64,000 bases of DNA from Solirubrobacter taibaiensis (GTDB lineage: Bacteria > Actinomycetota > Thermoleophilia > Solirubrobacterales > Solirubrobacteraceae), in assembly GCA_027587225.1 (NCBI GenBank), contig JAPDDQ010000002.1:186001-250000 (forward strand), read 5' to 3'. Each line of letters starts with the position of its first letter. The stretch's first letter is position 1. Made by a program: the position numbers and the translations under genes. Below, piece by piece: positions 1-8,540 of the stretch. The notes beneath the pieces were generated by a model. It worked only from the letters and a program-made list of their open reading frames with translations, ran no database searches and was not told the origin of the DNA.

Positions 1-149
1 ACCTGCCGTACGACCAGTCGGTCCAGATCTCCGGGACGATCGAGGGCGGCGTCGCGTCGGGGACGTTCCGGATCATCGGGACGGGTGGGCCGGACCGGGC
101 CGAGTCCTGCGACACCGGAGTGCGCAAGTGGCGCGCGCTGGGCTCCTGA
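1..149 (+). CDS. C-terminal end of a cut-off protein of unknown function
   Basis: An open frame runs from the window edge (first full codon at base 3) to a TGA at 147-149. It gives about 48 residues ending in a Gly/Thr-rich stretch and a C-x-x-G...W-x-A tail. Short tails with a Cys and a Trp like this recur at the ends of secreted beta-rich proteins in such genomes, but the fragment is too short to name. The stop lies 19 bases inside the next gene, which starts at 128, so the two are probably co-transcribed and translationally coupled. Real coding is inferred from the frame and the tight overlap; the function is unknown. Confidence 0.5.
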   Translation, partial: LPYDQSVQISGTIEGGVASGTFRIIGTGGPDRAESCDTGVRKWRALGS

Positions 150-3130
150 GCGTCGCGCTCGCCGCGCTGGGGCTGGGGCTGGCCGCCCCCGCACCGGCCC
201 AGGCGGCGCTGAACGTGCACTTCAACGGGCTCTTCCTGTGGGTGGAAGAGACGACGCCGGCCGCCGACACGGTCACGATCAGCGAGCTCGAGCCCGGCAC
301 GATCCGCGTCGAGTCGGCCGCGCCGATCAGCGCCGGCGAGGGGTGCGCCCCGGCCGGCGCCGGCGCGGTGAGCTGCCCGCTCGCGGACCCGTATCAGTTG
401 CAGGTCCAGACCGGCCCGGGCGCCGACGTGATCGACGCCACGACCGTCCGGCGCAACGTCACCGCGACGGCCGCCGGCGGCGACACCATCCGGACCGGCA
501 TCGGCTGGGACGTGATCACGCTGGGCGCCGGAGCACACACGCTCGCGCTGGGCGGGGGCAATGACTCCACGCTGACCGGCCCCGCGGGCAACGGCGCGGA
601 CACCATCGCCGGCGGCCCAGGGGAGGACCGGCTCGGCGGCGGCGCGGGGCACGACGACATCGACGGCGGCGACGACGACGACCTGGTCGAAGGCGGCGCG
701 GGCGACGACACGCTGCGCGGCGGCCCGGGTCGCGACCGTGTGACCTACGCCGCGGGCAGCACGCCCGTCACCGCGTCGCTCGACGGGGCACGCAACGACG
801 GTGTGGCCGGCGAGGCGGACCTGATCACCACCGACGTCGAGGTGCTGGAGGGCGGCCTGGGGGCGGATCGGCTCACGGGCGGCCCGGCCGACGACGAGTT
901 GCGCGGTGGAGCGGGCGACGACCGGCTGGAGGGTCTCGCCGGCGCCGACACGCTGGTCGGCGACGCCGGCGCGGACACGCTCGACGGCGGCGCGGGCGAC
1001 GACCAGCTCACGCAGGCGTACGACCTCGACGGGGCGGACACGCTGATCGGCGGCGCCGACGTGGACACGGCCGACTACTCGGCCCGGACCTGGTGGGTGC
1101 ACGTCGACCTCGACGGCGTCGCCGACGACGGCACCGCGGACGAGGGTGACGACGTCCGGAGCGACGTGGAGCGCTTGATCGGTACGAGCTCCAATGACGA
1201 GTTGACCGGAGCCGCGGGCGCCCAGACCCTGATCGGCGGCCACGGCGACGACGTCCTCGACGGCGGACCGGGCGCGGATCGCCTGGACGGGCAGGGCGGC
1301 ATCGACACGGTCACGTACGCGAAGCGAACCGTCGCCGTGTCCGCGGACGCGGACGCCCAGCCCGGGGACGACGGCGAGACCGGCGAGGGCGACACGCTCC
1401 TGCCCGGCATCGAGCGGCTCGTCGGCGGCTCGGGCGCCGACCGGCTCAGCGGCGGCGACGGCGATGACACGCTCGAGGGTGGTCCCGGCGACGATGTGCT
1501 GTCCGGCGGCGACTGGCACGACGAATTCGTCCCGGGGCCCGGCGCCGACACCGTCCTGGGCGGCCTCGGGCGGGACACGATGAGCTACGCGAGCGCGAAC
1601 GGCCCCGTGGTTGCCGATCTCGACGGCGCGGCGCGCGACGACGGTCCAGCCGGCGAGGCCGACACGCTCGGCAGCGACCTCGAAGTGCTGACCGGGAGCG
1701 TCTACGACGACGAGCTCACGGGCGGGGCGGGCGATGACCGCGTCAACGGCGGCAGCGGTGATGACGTGCTCACCGGCGGCCCGGGCGCGGACTGGCTGGA
1801 CGGCGGCGAGGGAACGGACCTCGTCAGCTACGCGGAGCGGACGGCCGGCGTCCGCGCCGGCCTGGACTCGAGCCCCAACGACGGGGCCCCCGGCGAGAAC
1901 GACTACATCGACATGAGCGTCGAGCAGCTCGAAGGCGGCGCCGGCCCGGACGAGCTGACCGGCGACAGCACCCCGAACGCGCTCTTCGGCGGCGGCGGCG
2001 CGGACGTGCTGATCGGCGGCGACAACCCCGACCTGCTGATGGGCGAGGACGGGGCGGATCGGCTGATCGGCAACTGGGGACGCGACGAGCTGGTCGGCGG
2101 CGCCGGCGCCGATCGGCTGTTCGGTGACGACGCCGACGGTCCGCTCAACGCGCTCCTGCCGCTGGACCGGACGCGCGGGGCGATGGACGATGCGCTCGAC
2201 GGCGGCTCCGGCGATGACACCCTCGACGGCGAGGAGGGCGACGACGAGCTCTACGGCGACGACGGCACCGACCTGCTCGACGGCAGCTCGCACGACGATC
2301 TCCTCGACGGCGGCGCCGGCGCCGACCGGCTCGCCGGCGGCGCGGGCTGGGACTTCGCCGACTACCGCAGCGCGTCGGCGCCCGTCACGCTCGACGCCGA
2401 CGACCAGACCGGCGACGACGGCGCGCTCGGCGAGGGCGACTCGATCCTCGCGGACGTCGAGGACCTTGGCGGCGGCGCGGGCGCGGACACGATCGTCGGC
2501 TCCGCGGCCGAGAACATCTTGATCGGCGGCCCCGGGGCCGACCGGATCATCGGCGCGGGCGGCGCGGACGAGCTGTACGGCGACGCGGGTGACGACACGC
2601 TGCTCTCGGCCGGCGACGGCTCCGCGGACTACGCCGAGTGCGGTGCCGGGGGTGACGACGCCGACCTGGACGCTGACGACGAGGCCTCGGACGACTGCGA
2701 GCTCCAGCGCCGCCCCGCGGGCGCCACGCCGCCACCGCCGACCATCACGCCACCGCCGGCTTCGACCCCGAGGCCCACGGTGCGCCCGGACCCACTGACG
2801 CTCACGACGAGCGGCGCCCGCGTCCGCTCCGGCGCCGTCACGGTGCGTGCGTTCTGCAGCGCCGCCTGCCGGTTGCGCGCCACGGTCGCGGTGTCCGCCG
2901 CGACCGCCCGCAAGCTCGGCCTCGACCGCCGCGCCAAGCGACCGGTCACCATCGGCACCGCCACCAGCGCACTCACCGTCGTCGGGAGCCGCTCGATCAC
3001 GATTCAGCTCACCTCCAGGGCCGAACGCGCACTCCGCCGCGCACGCGGCCCGGTGAAGGGCGAAGTGCGTGTCCGCGCGACCGGCACCGGCACGGCCGAG
3101 TCGACGGTGAAGGTCACGCTCAAGCGCTGA
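128..3130 (+). CDS. Secreted calcium-binding (RTX/hemolysin-type repeat) protein
   Basis: This 1000-residue exoprotein starts at GTG 128, directly before a signal peptide (hydrophobic residues 5-25, ending A-Q-A-A). Residues about 140-860 are dense in GGxGxDxLxGG nonapeptides, the RTX calcium-binding parallel beta-roll. They are organised in a longer repeat: a Tyr-Ala/Ser start unit, a D-x-D-G-x-x-x-D-G-x-x-G-E stretch, then V-E-x-L-x-G-G and several nonapeptides. Units start near residues 204, 314, 394, 484, 565 and 741. A Pro/Thr linker (about 861-890) leads to a C-terminal beta domain with a C-S-A-A-C pair. No catalytic domain is visible, so it is probably a structural, adhesive or surface protein. 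Its end overlaps the convergent LuxR gene by 11 bases. Confidence 0.85.
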   Translation: MARAGLLSVALAALGLGLAAPAPAQAALNVHFNGLFLWVEETTPAADTVTISELEPGTIRVESAAPISAGEGCAPAGAGAVSCPLADPYQLQVQTGPGADVIDATTVRRNVTATAAGGDTIRTGIGWDVITLGAGAHTLALGGGNDSTLTGPAGNGADTIAGGPGEDRLGGGAGHDDIDGGDDDDLVEGGAGDDTLRGGPGRDRVTYAAGSTPVTASLDGARNDGVAGEADLITTDVEVLEGGLGADRLTGGPADDELRGGAGDDRLEGLAGADTLVGDAGADTLDGGAGDDQLTQAYDLDGADTLIGGADVDTADYSARTWWVHVDLDGVADDGTADEGDDVRSDVERLIGTSSNDELTGAAGAQTLIGGHGDDVLDGGPGADRLDGQGGIDTVTYAKRTVAVSADADAQPGDDGETGEGDTLLPGIERLVGGSGADRLSGGDGDDTLEGGPGDDVLSGGDWHDEFVPGPGADTVLGGLGRDTMSYASANGPVVADLDGAARDDGPAGEADTLGSDLEVLTGSVYDDELTGGAGDDRVNGGSGDDVLTGGPGADWLDGGEGTDLVSYAERTAGVRAGLDSSPNDGAPGENDYIDMSVEQLEGGAGPDELTGDSTPNALFGGGGADVLIGGDNPDLLMGEDGADRLIGNWGRDELVGGAGADRLFGDDADGPLNALLPLDRTRGAMDDALDGGSGDDTLDGEEGDDELYGDDGTDLLDGSSHDDLLDGGAGADRLAGGAGWDFADYRSASAPVTLDADDQTGDDGALGEGDSILADVEDLGGGAGADTIVGSAAENILIGGPGADRIIGAGGADELYGDAGDDTLLSAGDGSADYAECGAGGDDADLDADDEASDDCELQRRPAGATPPPPTITPPPASTPRPTVRPDPLTLTTSGARVRSGAVTVRAFCSAACRLRATVAVSAATARKLGLDRRAKRPVTIGTATSALTVVGSRSITIQLTSRAERALRRARGPVKGEVRVRATGTGTAESTVKVTLKR

Positions 3131-5840
3131 GCGCGGTCGCCAGCTCGAAGCGCCGCTTGATCGCGAGCTTCGCGTAGACGCGGGCGAGGTGCATCTCGAC
3201 GGTCTTCGTGGTCACGAACAGTGCCTGAGCGATCTGGCGGTTCGTGAGCCCTTGCGCGGCCATCTGCGCCACCCGCCGTTCGCTGGCCGTCAGCGCCTCC
3301 GGGCCGCTGAGGCGCTCACGCCTCGGACGCGCGCCGGCCGTCCGGAGCTCCTCGTCCGCGCGCGCCGTGAGCCGGTGCGCGCCGCAGCGGTGCGCGGCAT
3401 CGAGCCCGCTGCGCAGCACGTCGCGCGCCTCGGCCCGGCGGCCGGAGCGGCGCAATGCCGCGCCGAGGTCGACGAGCGCTCGCGCGTGCTCCAGCCGCGC
3501 CGGGCCGGCCGCAAGCACGTCCACAGCCGCCTCCAGGCCGCGCACCGCCGCCTCGCCGTGCTCGAGCAGGGCGCGGGCCCGCAGCGCGACGCCGATCGGC
3601 CGGGAGGCGCCATAGCGACGGGCGAGGGCAAGGTCCTCCTCGACCAGCGCGCGGGCCTCGTCGGTGTCGTCGCGCGTATGCAGGAGCAACGCGAGCGACG
3701 AACGCCACGGGATGCTGGCCGGATTGAAATCGCCCCAGGCCGCTTGGAGCTCGCCGCAGCGGCGGAGGTCTTCGATCGCGCCGTCGAGGTCGCCGGTCGC
3801 GGCGCGGACGAGCCCGCGCCCGTGAAACGCGTAGCCGGCGGTCGGCGCGCGTGGTGGCGCGTCCAGCTCCGGCAGCTGGGCGAGGATGCTTGCGGGAAGC
3901 TCGCGCTCCGCGAGGATGTGGGTGAGGTGCCCGACCGCGCCGTGCAGCGACCACAACCCGTGCTCACGGCTGTGCGCGAGTGACTCACGAGCATCCGCCT
4001 CGGCCTCCGCGAGGCGCCCGGAGTGCAGCTCGATCTCCGAGCGCAGGAAGCACGCCGCGGCGACGGCAGCCACGAGCCCGCCGCGACGGCCGCGCTCGAT
4101 CAGGGCGTCGAGGGTCAACCGCGCCTCGTCGAGCTCCTCCGCCAACGCGATCGCCCGCGCGGCGAACCCGACGATCAACTCGCCGTCCTCGACCGCGCCG
4201 CGCAGCGCCCGTCGACCGAGCTCGAGTCCGCGCCCGCGCGGCTCGCAGCGCGACGTCACATCCATCGCGCGCATGGCGAGCAACAGCCGCTGCGACTCGG
4301 TCCTCCCGGCCATCGTGTCGACGCCGAGCTGGGACAGCGCCGCGTCGAGGTGGGTGGCGCTGTCGAAACTCGACATCAGCAGCCGCGTCGCGTGCAGCGC
4401 CTCGCGGCTGTCGGCGTCCAGCTCGTCCGCGTTCGTCTCGGCGACGGTGAGCTCCTCGACCGCCTCGGACACTCGCCCGAGGGCGAACAGCGCATCGGCG
4501 GCGACGAGCGCGCCCTCGGGTCCGCCCGCCTCGCGCGCGCGGTCGACCGCCTCTGGCGCGCTCAAGAGCGTTTCCACACGGGCCAGTTCCAGCAGCACGG
4601 TGGTGCGGTCGCCCGGCGGCTCGTCCAGCGCGCGGCGCAGCAGTGTGACCGCCGTGTCGGGCGCGCCGCGAGCGAGCGCGATCGCCGCCGCGTCACGGAG
4701 CGTGTCGGCCACGGCCGCGTCGCCCGTGGCGGGGGAGGGCAGCAAGTGCTTCGCGACCCGCTCGGGACCGGTGCCGCCGGCGCGCAGCCGAGCGGCGGCG
4801 CGCGCGTGCGCGAGCCCGCGTCGCAACGGGGGGAGCTGCTCGTACACCGCGCTGCGGAGCACCGGGTGCGCGAACGCCACCGGCACCTCGCTGCGGAGGA
4901 TGCCGGCGGCGGCGAGGGTGTCCACGACGTTCGCCGCCTCGGGTACCGCGAGGTCCGCCAGGTCGGCGACCAGATCGATGCGCGCGTCGGCCGACAGGAC
5001 GGCGACCGCCTCAGCGACCGCAAGCGCCGCGGGCCCGGAGTACGTGAGGCGCTTCAACACCGCCTGGGCGATCGTTGCCGGCGCCACGTCCTCGATGGCG
5101 TCGGCGCCGTCGGCATCGGGCGCCAGCCCCTGCGCGGCGAGCTCCGCCGTGACCTCGTGCAGCAGGAACGGGTTCCCGCCCGTGACGGTCCAGCACCGGT
5201 CCGTGAACCCCGGCGCGGGCGGCCGGTCGAAGCGGGCGTGCAGCCACCGCCGCACGGCGTCGCGGCTCAGCGGGCCTGGGCGGAGGGGTGTCGCGCGGGC
5301 CTCGTCGAGCACGCGCCCGACCAGCCCGGCGTCGGTGCCGGGCTCGGCGTCGCGGGCAGCGATCAACAGCAGCAGCGGGACGCCGTCGAGGCGGCGGGCG
5401 AGGTACGCGAGCCAGCGCAGCGATGCGGTGTCGCCCCACTGCGCGTCATCCACCACCAGCACGAGCGGGTTGCGGCTCGCCCGCTCGGCCGCGAGCCAGT
5501 ACAGGCCGTGCGTGGTCGCGGACAGGGCATCTTCGCCGGACGTGGGCACCTCGACCAGCACGGGGGTCGCGAGCGCGGCGGCGCCCTCGAGCTCGCCCGT
5601 GCGGTCGAACAGCTGGCGGACGAGCCCGAACGCGAGGTCGCGTTCCAGCTCGGTGCCCGACGCGGACAGCACCTCGAACCCGGCCTCCCGCGCGAGGGCG
5701 CACGCCGCGGCGAGGAGCGCGGTCTTCCCGGCCCCGGCCGGTCCGGTGATCGCCAGCGTCCGGCCCGCGCCGGCGCGCGCCGCGTCGCAAGCCGCTCGGA
5801 GCGCGGCCAACTCGTCCCCGCGCTCGAGGAGCTGTTGCAT
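3120..5840 (-). CDS. LuxR-family ATPase regulator (LAL type)
   Basis: This 906-residue regulator has the large ATP-binding LuxR (LAL/MalT-like) layout. A Walker A P-loop (G-P-A-G-A-G-K-T) lies near residue 33 and a Walker B strand (LVLVVDDAQW) near 130. A long helical, TPR-like middle follows, then a C-terminal LuxR HTH over the last 65 residues (LTASERRV...GLTNRQIA...TKTVEMHL). Such proteins usually sense a ligand through the middle region and activate nearby genes. The start is ATG 5840, just ahead of the P-loop domain. The target is unknown; its neighbours are the exoprotein (convergent) and the VOC/ArsR pair. It is one of three LAL regulators in the window. Confidence 0.9.
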   Translation of the reverse strand: MQQLLERGDELAALRAACDAARAGAGRTLAITGPAGAGKTALLAAACALAREAGFEVLSASGTELERDLAFGLVRQLFDRTGELEGAAALATPVLVEVPTSGEDALSATTHGLYWLAAERASRNPLVLVVDDAQWGDTASLRWLAYLARRLDGVPLLLLIAARDAEPGTDAGLVGRVLDEARATPLRPGPLSRDAVRRWLHARFDRPPAPGFTDRCWTVTGGNPFLLHEVTAELAAQGLAPDADGADAIEDVAPATIAQAVLKRLTYSGPAALAVAEAVAVLSADARIDLVADLADLAVPEAANVVDTLAAAGILRSEVPVAFAHPVLRSAVYEQLPPLRRGLAHARAAARLRAGGTGPERVAKHLLPSPATGDAAVADTLRDAAAIALARGAPDTAVTLLRRALDEPPGDRTTVLLELARVETLLSAPEAVDRAREAGGPEGALVAADALFALGRVSEAVEELTVAETNADELDADSREALHATRLLMSSFDSATHLDAALSQLGVDTMAGRTESQRLLLAMRAMDVTSRCEPRGRGLELGRRALRGAVEDGELIVGFAARAIALAEELDEARLTLDALIERGRRGGLVAAVAAACFLRSEIELHSGRLAEAEADARESLAHSREHGLWSLHGAVGHLTHILAERELPASILAQLPELDAPPRAPTAGYAFHGRGLVRAATGDLDGAIEDLRRCGELQAAWGDFNPASIPWRSSLALLLHTRDDTDEARALVEEDLALARRYGASRPIGVALRARALLEHGEAAVRGLEAAVDVLAAGPARLEHARALVDLGAALRRSGRRAEARDVLRSGLDAAHRCGAHRLTARADEELRTAGARPRRERLSGPEALTASERRVAQMAAQGLTNRQIAQALFVTTKTVEMHLARVYAKLAIKRRFELATALSA

Positions 5841-5889
5841 CGACGCTGACCGTACCGGGAGCGCCGAGCGGGCGGGTGTCAGCGTTTGA

Positions 5890-6276
5890 TCAGCCCATCG
5901 TGGCGATCTGGATCAGGTTCCCGCACGTGTCGTCGAGGACCGCGGTCGTGACCGGCCCCATCTGGGTCGGCGGCTGGGTGAAGACGACACCGAGCGCGGT
6001 CAGTCGTGCGTGCTCGGCGGTGACGTCGTCAACGGCGAACGACGTGAAGGGGATGCCGTCCTCGATCAGCGCCGACTTGAACGGGCCTACTGCCGGGTGT
6101 TCGTCCGGCTCGAGCGAGAGCTCGGTCCCATCCGGCTGCTCGGGCGAGGCGACGGTGAGCCAGCGGTACTCGCCGGCCGGGATCTCCGTCTTCTTCACGA
6201 AGCCGAGCACGTCGGTGTAGAACGCGAGCGCCTTGTCCTGGTCGTCGACGAAGATGCTCATGACGTTGATCCTCAT
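5890..6276 (-). CDS. VOC-family (glyoxalase/bleomycin-resistance fold) protein
   Basis: This 128-residue single-domain VOC protein has the typical opening (MRINVMSIFVDDQDKAL followed by F-Y-x-D-V-L-G-F), the paired beta-alpha-beta modules, and the ending D-x-x-G-N-L-I-Q-I. The frame is open far upstream, but ATG 6274-6276 is preferred: AGGAG lies 8 bases before it and the conserved fold begins there. The start overlaps the ArsR stop (ATGA), so the pair forms a translationally coupled operon. In related ArsR-VOC pairs the VOC protein is an uncharacterised dioxygenase-, lyase- or binding-like protein. The substrate cannot be told from sequence. Confidence 0.88.
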   Translation of the reverse strand: MRINVMSIFVDDQDKALAFYTDVLGFVKKTEIPAGEYRWLTVASPEQPDGTELSLEPDEHPAVGPFKSALIEDGIPFTSFAVDDVTAEHARLTALGVVFTQPPTQMGPVTTAVLDDTCGNLIQIATMG

Positions 6277-6551
6277 TGCCGAGGCTCCTTCCACCGTTGG
6301 ACGATCTCGTCCAGCGGGGTGGTGTCGAGGTCGTGGAACTTGTATCGGCCGTCCCTGCGCGTCTTGACCAGGCCGGCCTGCTCGAGCACGTCGAGGTGCT
6401 GCGAGACCGCCTGGCGCGACATGCCCAGCCCTTTCGCGGTGAGCCGGCCGCACAGCTCGAAGAGCGTCTGACCGCTGCGGTCGCTCAGCTCGTCGAGGAT
6501 GGCGCGCCGGGCCGGCGCGGAGAGGGCGTGGAAGACGTCCGTGATGGCGAC
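6273..6551 (-). CDS. ArsR-family winged-helix regulator with no canonical start codon
   Basis: The reading frame ending at TGA 6273-6275 encodes about 92 residues of clear ArsR type: VFHALSAPARRAILDEL, then the recognition helix M-S-R-Q-A-V-S-Q-H-L-D-V-L, then the wing (G-L-V-K-T-R-R-D-G-R). The frame is closed upstream by TGA at 6567-6569. No ATG, GTG or TTG lies between that stop and the conserved fold; only GTC (6549-6551) and ATC (6543-6545) are suitably placed. An ATG at 6554-6556 is one base out of frame. Either a one-base deletion has broken the start or a rare start codon is used. The gene probably autoregulates itself and the coupled VOC gene through the palindromes just upstream. 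Confidence 0.72.
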   Translation of the reverse strand, partial: VAITDVFHALSAPARRAILDELSDRSGQTLFELCGRLTAKGLGMSRQAVSQHLDVLEQAGLVKTRRDGRYKFHDLDTTPLDEIVQRWKEPRQ

Positions 6552-6556
6552 ACCAT

Positions 6557-6593
6557 AGGCAAGTGATCACTTGCCTGCAAGTGGCGACTTGCC
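6557..6593. promoter_or_regulatory. Tandem palindromic operator upstream of the ArsR-VOC operon
   Basis: There are two inverted repeats side by side. The first is a perfect 20-base palindrome at 6557-6576 built on GCAAGT-gatc-ACTTGC. The second, at 6577-6592, has the same arms with a different 4-base centre (GCAAGT-ggcg-ACTTGC). Identical arms and spacing in both copies are typical of sites for a dimeric winged-helix repressor. They lie between the lutC stop and the ArsR coding frame, so self-repression by the ArsR protein is the simplest reading. Confidence 0.75.
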
Positions 6594-7183
6594 TATTCGA
6601 CGACGATCACGTCGAGGTGGCGCGGGCCGTGCACGCCCTCGACGCGGTCCAGCTCGATGTCCGAGGTGGCACTCGGGCCGGAGACGAAGGTGAGCGGCGC
6701 GTCGGGACCGAGCGCGGCGATCGCGTCGGGGACCGAGGCCACGACGGAGGACGCTTCCACGATGCAGACGTGATGGTCGGGCACCAGCGTGAGCGCGCGG
6801 CGCCCGGCGACAACCCCGGAGACGAGCACGATCGTGCCGGTGTCGGCGATCGCCAGCGCGCTGCCTGTGACCACGGCGTCCAGCGCGTCCAGCTCGGCGA
6901 CGGACAGGTCGTGGTCTTCGATCACGGGCAGGCCGAGGTCGCGAAACCCGACGGGCACGCCGACGCGCTTGCCCTCTCCGAGAATCACGCGCACGGTGGC
7001 GGCGACGTCGGACGTGCGGTGCACGGTCGCGCGGTACTCGGCGACGGTCTCGCAGAACAGGTCGACGATCCCGTCCGTCGAGATCGAGCCGGCGGCGCGA
7101 TACGAGCGCCGCACGTCGGGCACCGGCGTGTCGCCGAGCGCGGACCGGACGCGGGCGAGGATGTCAGCCTTCGCCGTGCTCAC
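6593..7183 (-). CDS. lutC: Lactate utilization protein C (LUD domain)
   Basis: This 196-residue LUD-domain protein of the LutC/YkgG type starts at GTG 7181-7183. It is the third gene of lutA-lutB-lutC and overlaps the end of lutB by 20 bases. The sequence has the family's glycine-rich C-terminal strand pattern (LTFVSGPSATSDIE) and a middle D-T-G-T-I-V-L-V-S segment. In Bacillus subtilis LutABC oxidises L-lactate to pyruvate. Here it follows from the rhamnose route, whose final C3 product is lactaldehyde/lactate. The stop lies right beside the ArsR operator, so transcription into the ArsR-VOC pair is possible. Confidence 0.9.
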   Translation of the reverse strand: MSTAKADILARVRSALGDTPVPDVRRSYRAAGSISTDGIVDLFCETVAEYRATVHRTSDVAATVRVILGEGKRVGVPVGFRDLGLPVIEDHDLSVAELDALDAVVTGSALAIADTGTIVLVSGVVAGRRALTLVPDHHVCIVEASSVVASVPDAIAALGPDAPLTFVSGPSATSDIELDRVEGVHGPRHLDVIVVE

Positions 7184-8540
7184 GCTTCCACCAGTCCCGG
7201 AACGTCTCCTTGGGCGGCTCGGGGAGGTCGCGCATCGCGCTCCAGCCAGGGATCGCGGCCTTCGCGATCGGCCCGCGGCCGAGCTTCGCCAGCCGCTGCG
7301 CGGCCTCGTAGCGCCGCCGCGTGCTGAACGCCGCGGCCATGCCCTTCATCGCCAGCGCCTCGGGCGTGAACTTGGACTTCTCCTCGCGCACGACGCGCCC
7401 GCGCAGGTGGATGAGGATCGACGGGATGTCGATCTTGACCGGGCAGACCTCGTAACAGGCGCCGCACAAGGACGACGCCCACGGCAGCGACGGCGCCTCG
7501 TCGAGGCCTTTCAGCAGCGGCGTCAGAATGGCCCCGATCGGTCCGGGATAGACGGACTCGTAGGCCTGCCCGCCCACGCGCTCGTAGACGGGGCACACAT
7601 TCAGGCAGGCCGAGCAGCGGATGCAGTGCAGCGCGGCCCGGCCGACCTCGTCGGCCAGCACGTCGGTGCGCCCGCCGTCGAGCAGGATCAGATGGAACTC
7701 CTGCGGCCCGTCACCAGGGCGAACACCGGTCCACAGCGACGTGTACGGGTTCATCCGCTCGGCGGTCGAGGACCGCGGCAGCAGCTGCAGGAACACCTCG
7801 AGGTCCTGCCATGAGGGAAGTACCTTCTCAATACCCATCAGCGTGACTAAGACGTGCGGCAGGGTCAGGCACATGCGCCCGTTGCCCTCGGACTCGACGA
7901 CGCCGATCGTGCCCGTCTCGGCGATCCCGAAGTTCGCTCCCGAGACCGCCATGGGCACGGTCAGGAACTTGTTGCGCAGGTGCAGCCGCGCCGCCTCCGC
8001 GATGGCCGAAGCCTCGTTGCCGAGTGATTGACCTTGTGCGATCGTCCGTTCGAACAGCGCGCGGATCTCGGCCCGGTTGCGGTGGATCGCGGGCACGAGG
8101 ATATGCGACTGCTTGTCGTTCGGATCGAGCTGCACGATCAGCTCGGCGAGGTCGGTCTCCAGCGCGTGGATGCCCTCGGCCTCGAGCGCCTCGTTCATCT
8201 CGATCTCGTCCGTCGCGAGCGACTTGACCTTGATGACCTCGTCCGTGCCGTGCCGTTTGGCGATCGAGGCGACGATCGCGTTGGCCTCGGCGCCGTCACG
8301 GGCCCAGTGCACCACGCCCCCGGCGGCGACCACCGCCGCCTCCAACCGTTCCAGCTGCTCCGGGAGCGTCGCCATGGTGTGCGCCTTGATCGCCTCGCCG
8401 GCGTCGCGCAGCTCCTCCCAGTCCGGCAGCTCGGCCACCGCGCGCAGCCGCTTCTCCCGGATCAAAGTCGTGGCTTTGCCGATGTTGCGCCGCAACTGGG
8501 CGTCGGCCAAAGAGACCTTGGCTGCGCTCTGAAAGCTCAC
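7164..8540 (-). CDS. lutB: Iron-sulfur lactate oxidation protein B
   Basis: About 458 residues, close to the usual LutB length. It has an N-terminal LUD domain and two ferredoxin-like 4Fe-4S motifs (C-I-R-C-S-A-C-L-N-V-C-P and C-G-A-C-Y-E-V-C-P). The GTG at 8538-8540 is chosen because it overlaps the lutA stop (GTGA) and begins the conserved N-terminus (VSFQSAAKVSLADAQLRRN); the longer open frame upstream is only a shadow of lutA. LutB is expected to carry electrons within the LutABC L-lactate dehydrogenase complex in the cytoplasm. It is co-expressed with lutA and lutC by overlap. Confidence 0.93.
   Translation of the reverse strand: MSFQSAAKVSLADAQLRRNIGKATTLIREKRLRAVAELPDWEELRDAGEAIKAHTMATLPEQLERLEAAVVAAGGVVHWARDGAEANAIVASIAKRHGTDEVIKVKSLATDEIEMNEALEAEGIHALETDLAELIVQLDPNDKQSHILVPAIHRNRAEIRALFERTIAQGQSLGNEASAIAEAARLHLRNKFLTVPMAVSGANFGIAETGTIGVVESEGNGRMCLTLPHVLVTLMGIEKVLPSWQDLEVFLQLLPRSSTAERMNPYTSLWTGVRPGDGPQEFHLILLDGGRTDVLADEVGRAALHCIRCSACLNVCPVYERVGGQAYESVYPGPIGAILTPLLKGLDEAPSLPWASSLCGACYEVCPVKIDIPSILIHLRGRVVREEKSKFTPEALAMKGMAAAFSTRRRYEAAQRLAKLGRGPIAKAAIPGWSAMRDLPEPPKETFRDWWKREHGEG

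Noticed and set aside
400..2650. DNA-level repeats suggesting a CRISPR or satellite array
   Set aside because: The periodicity comes from RTX nonapeptide codons. Units are imperfect and there are no constant repeats with unique spacers.
6277..6570. N-terminal extension of the VOC protein
   Set aside because: It is the ArsR gene read in another frame. The VOC fold starts at ATG 6276 with its own Shine-Dalgarno.
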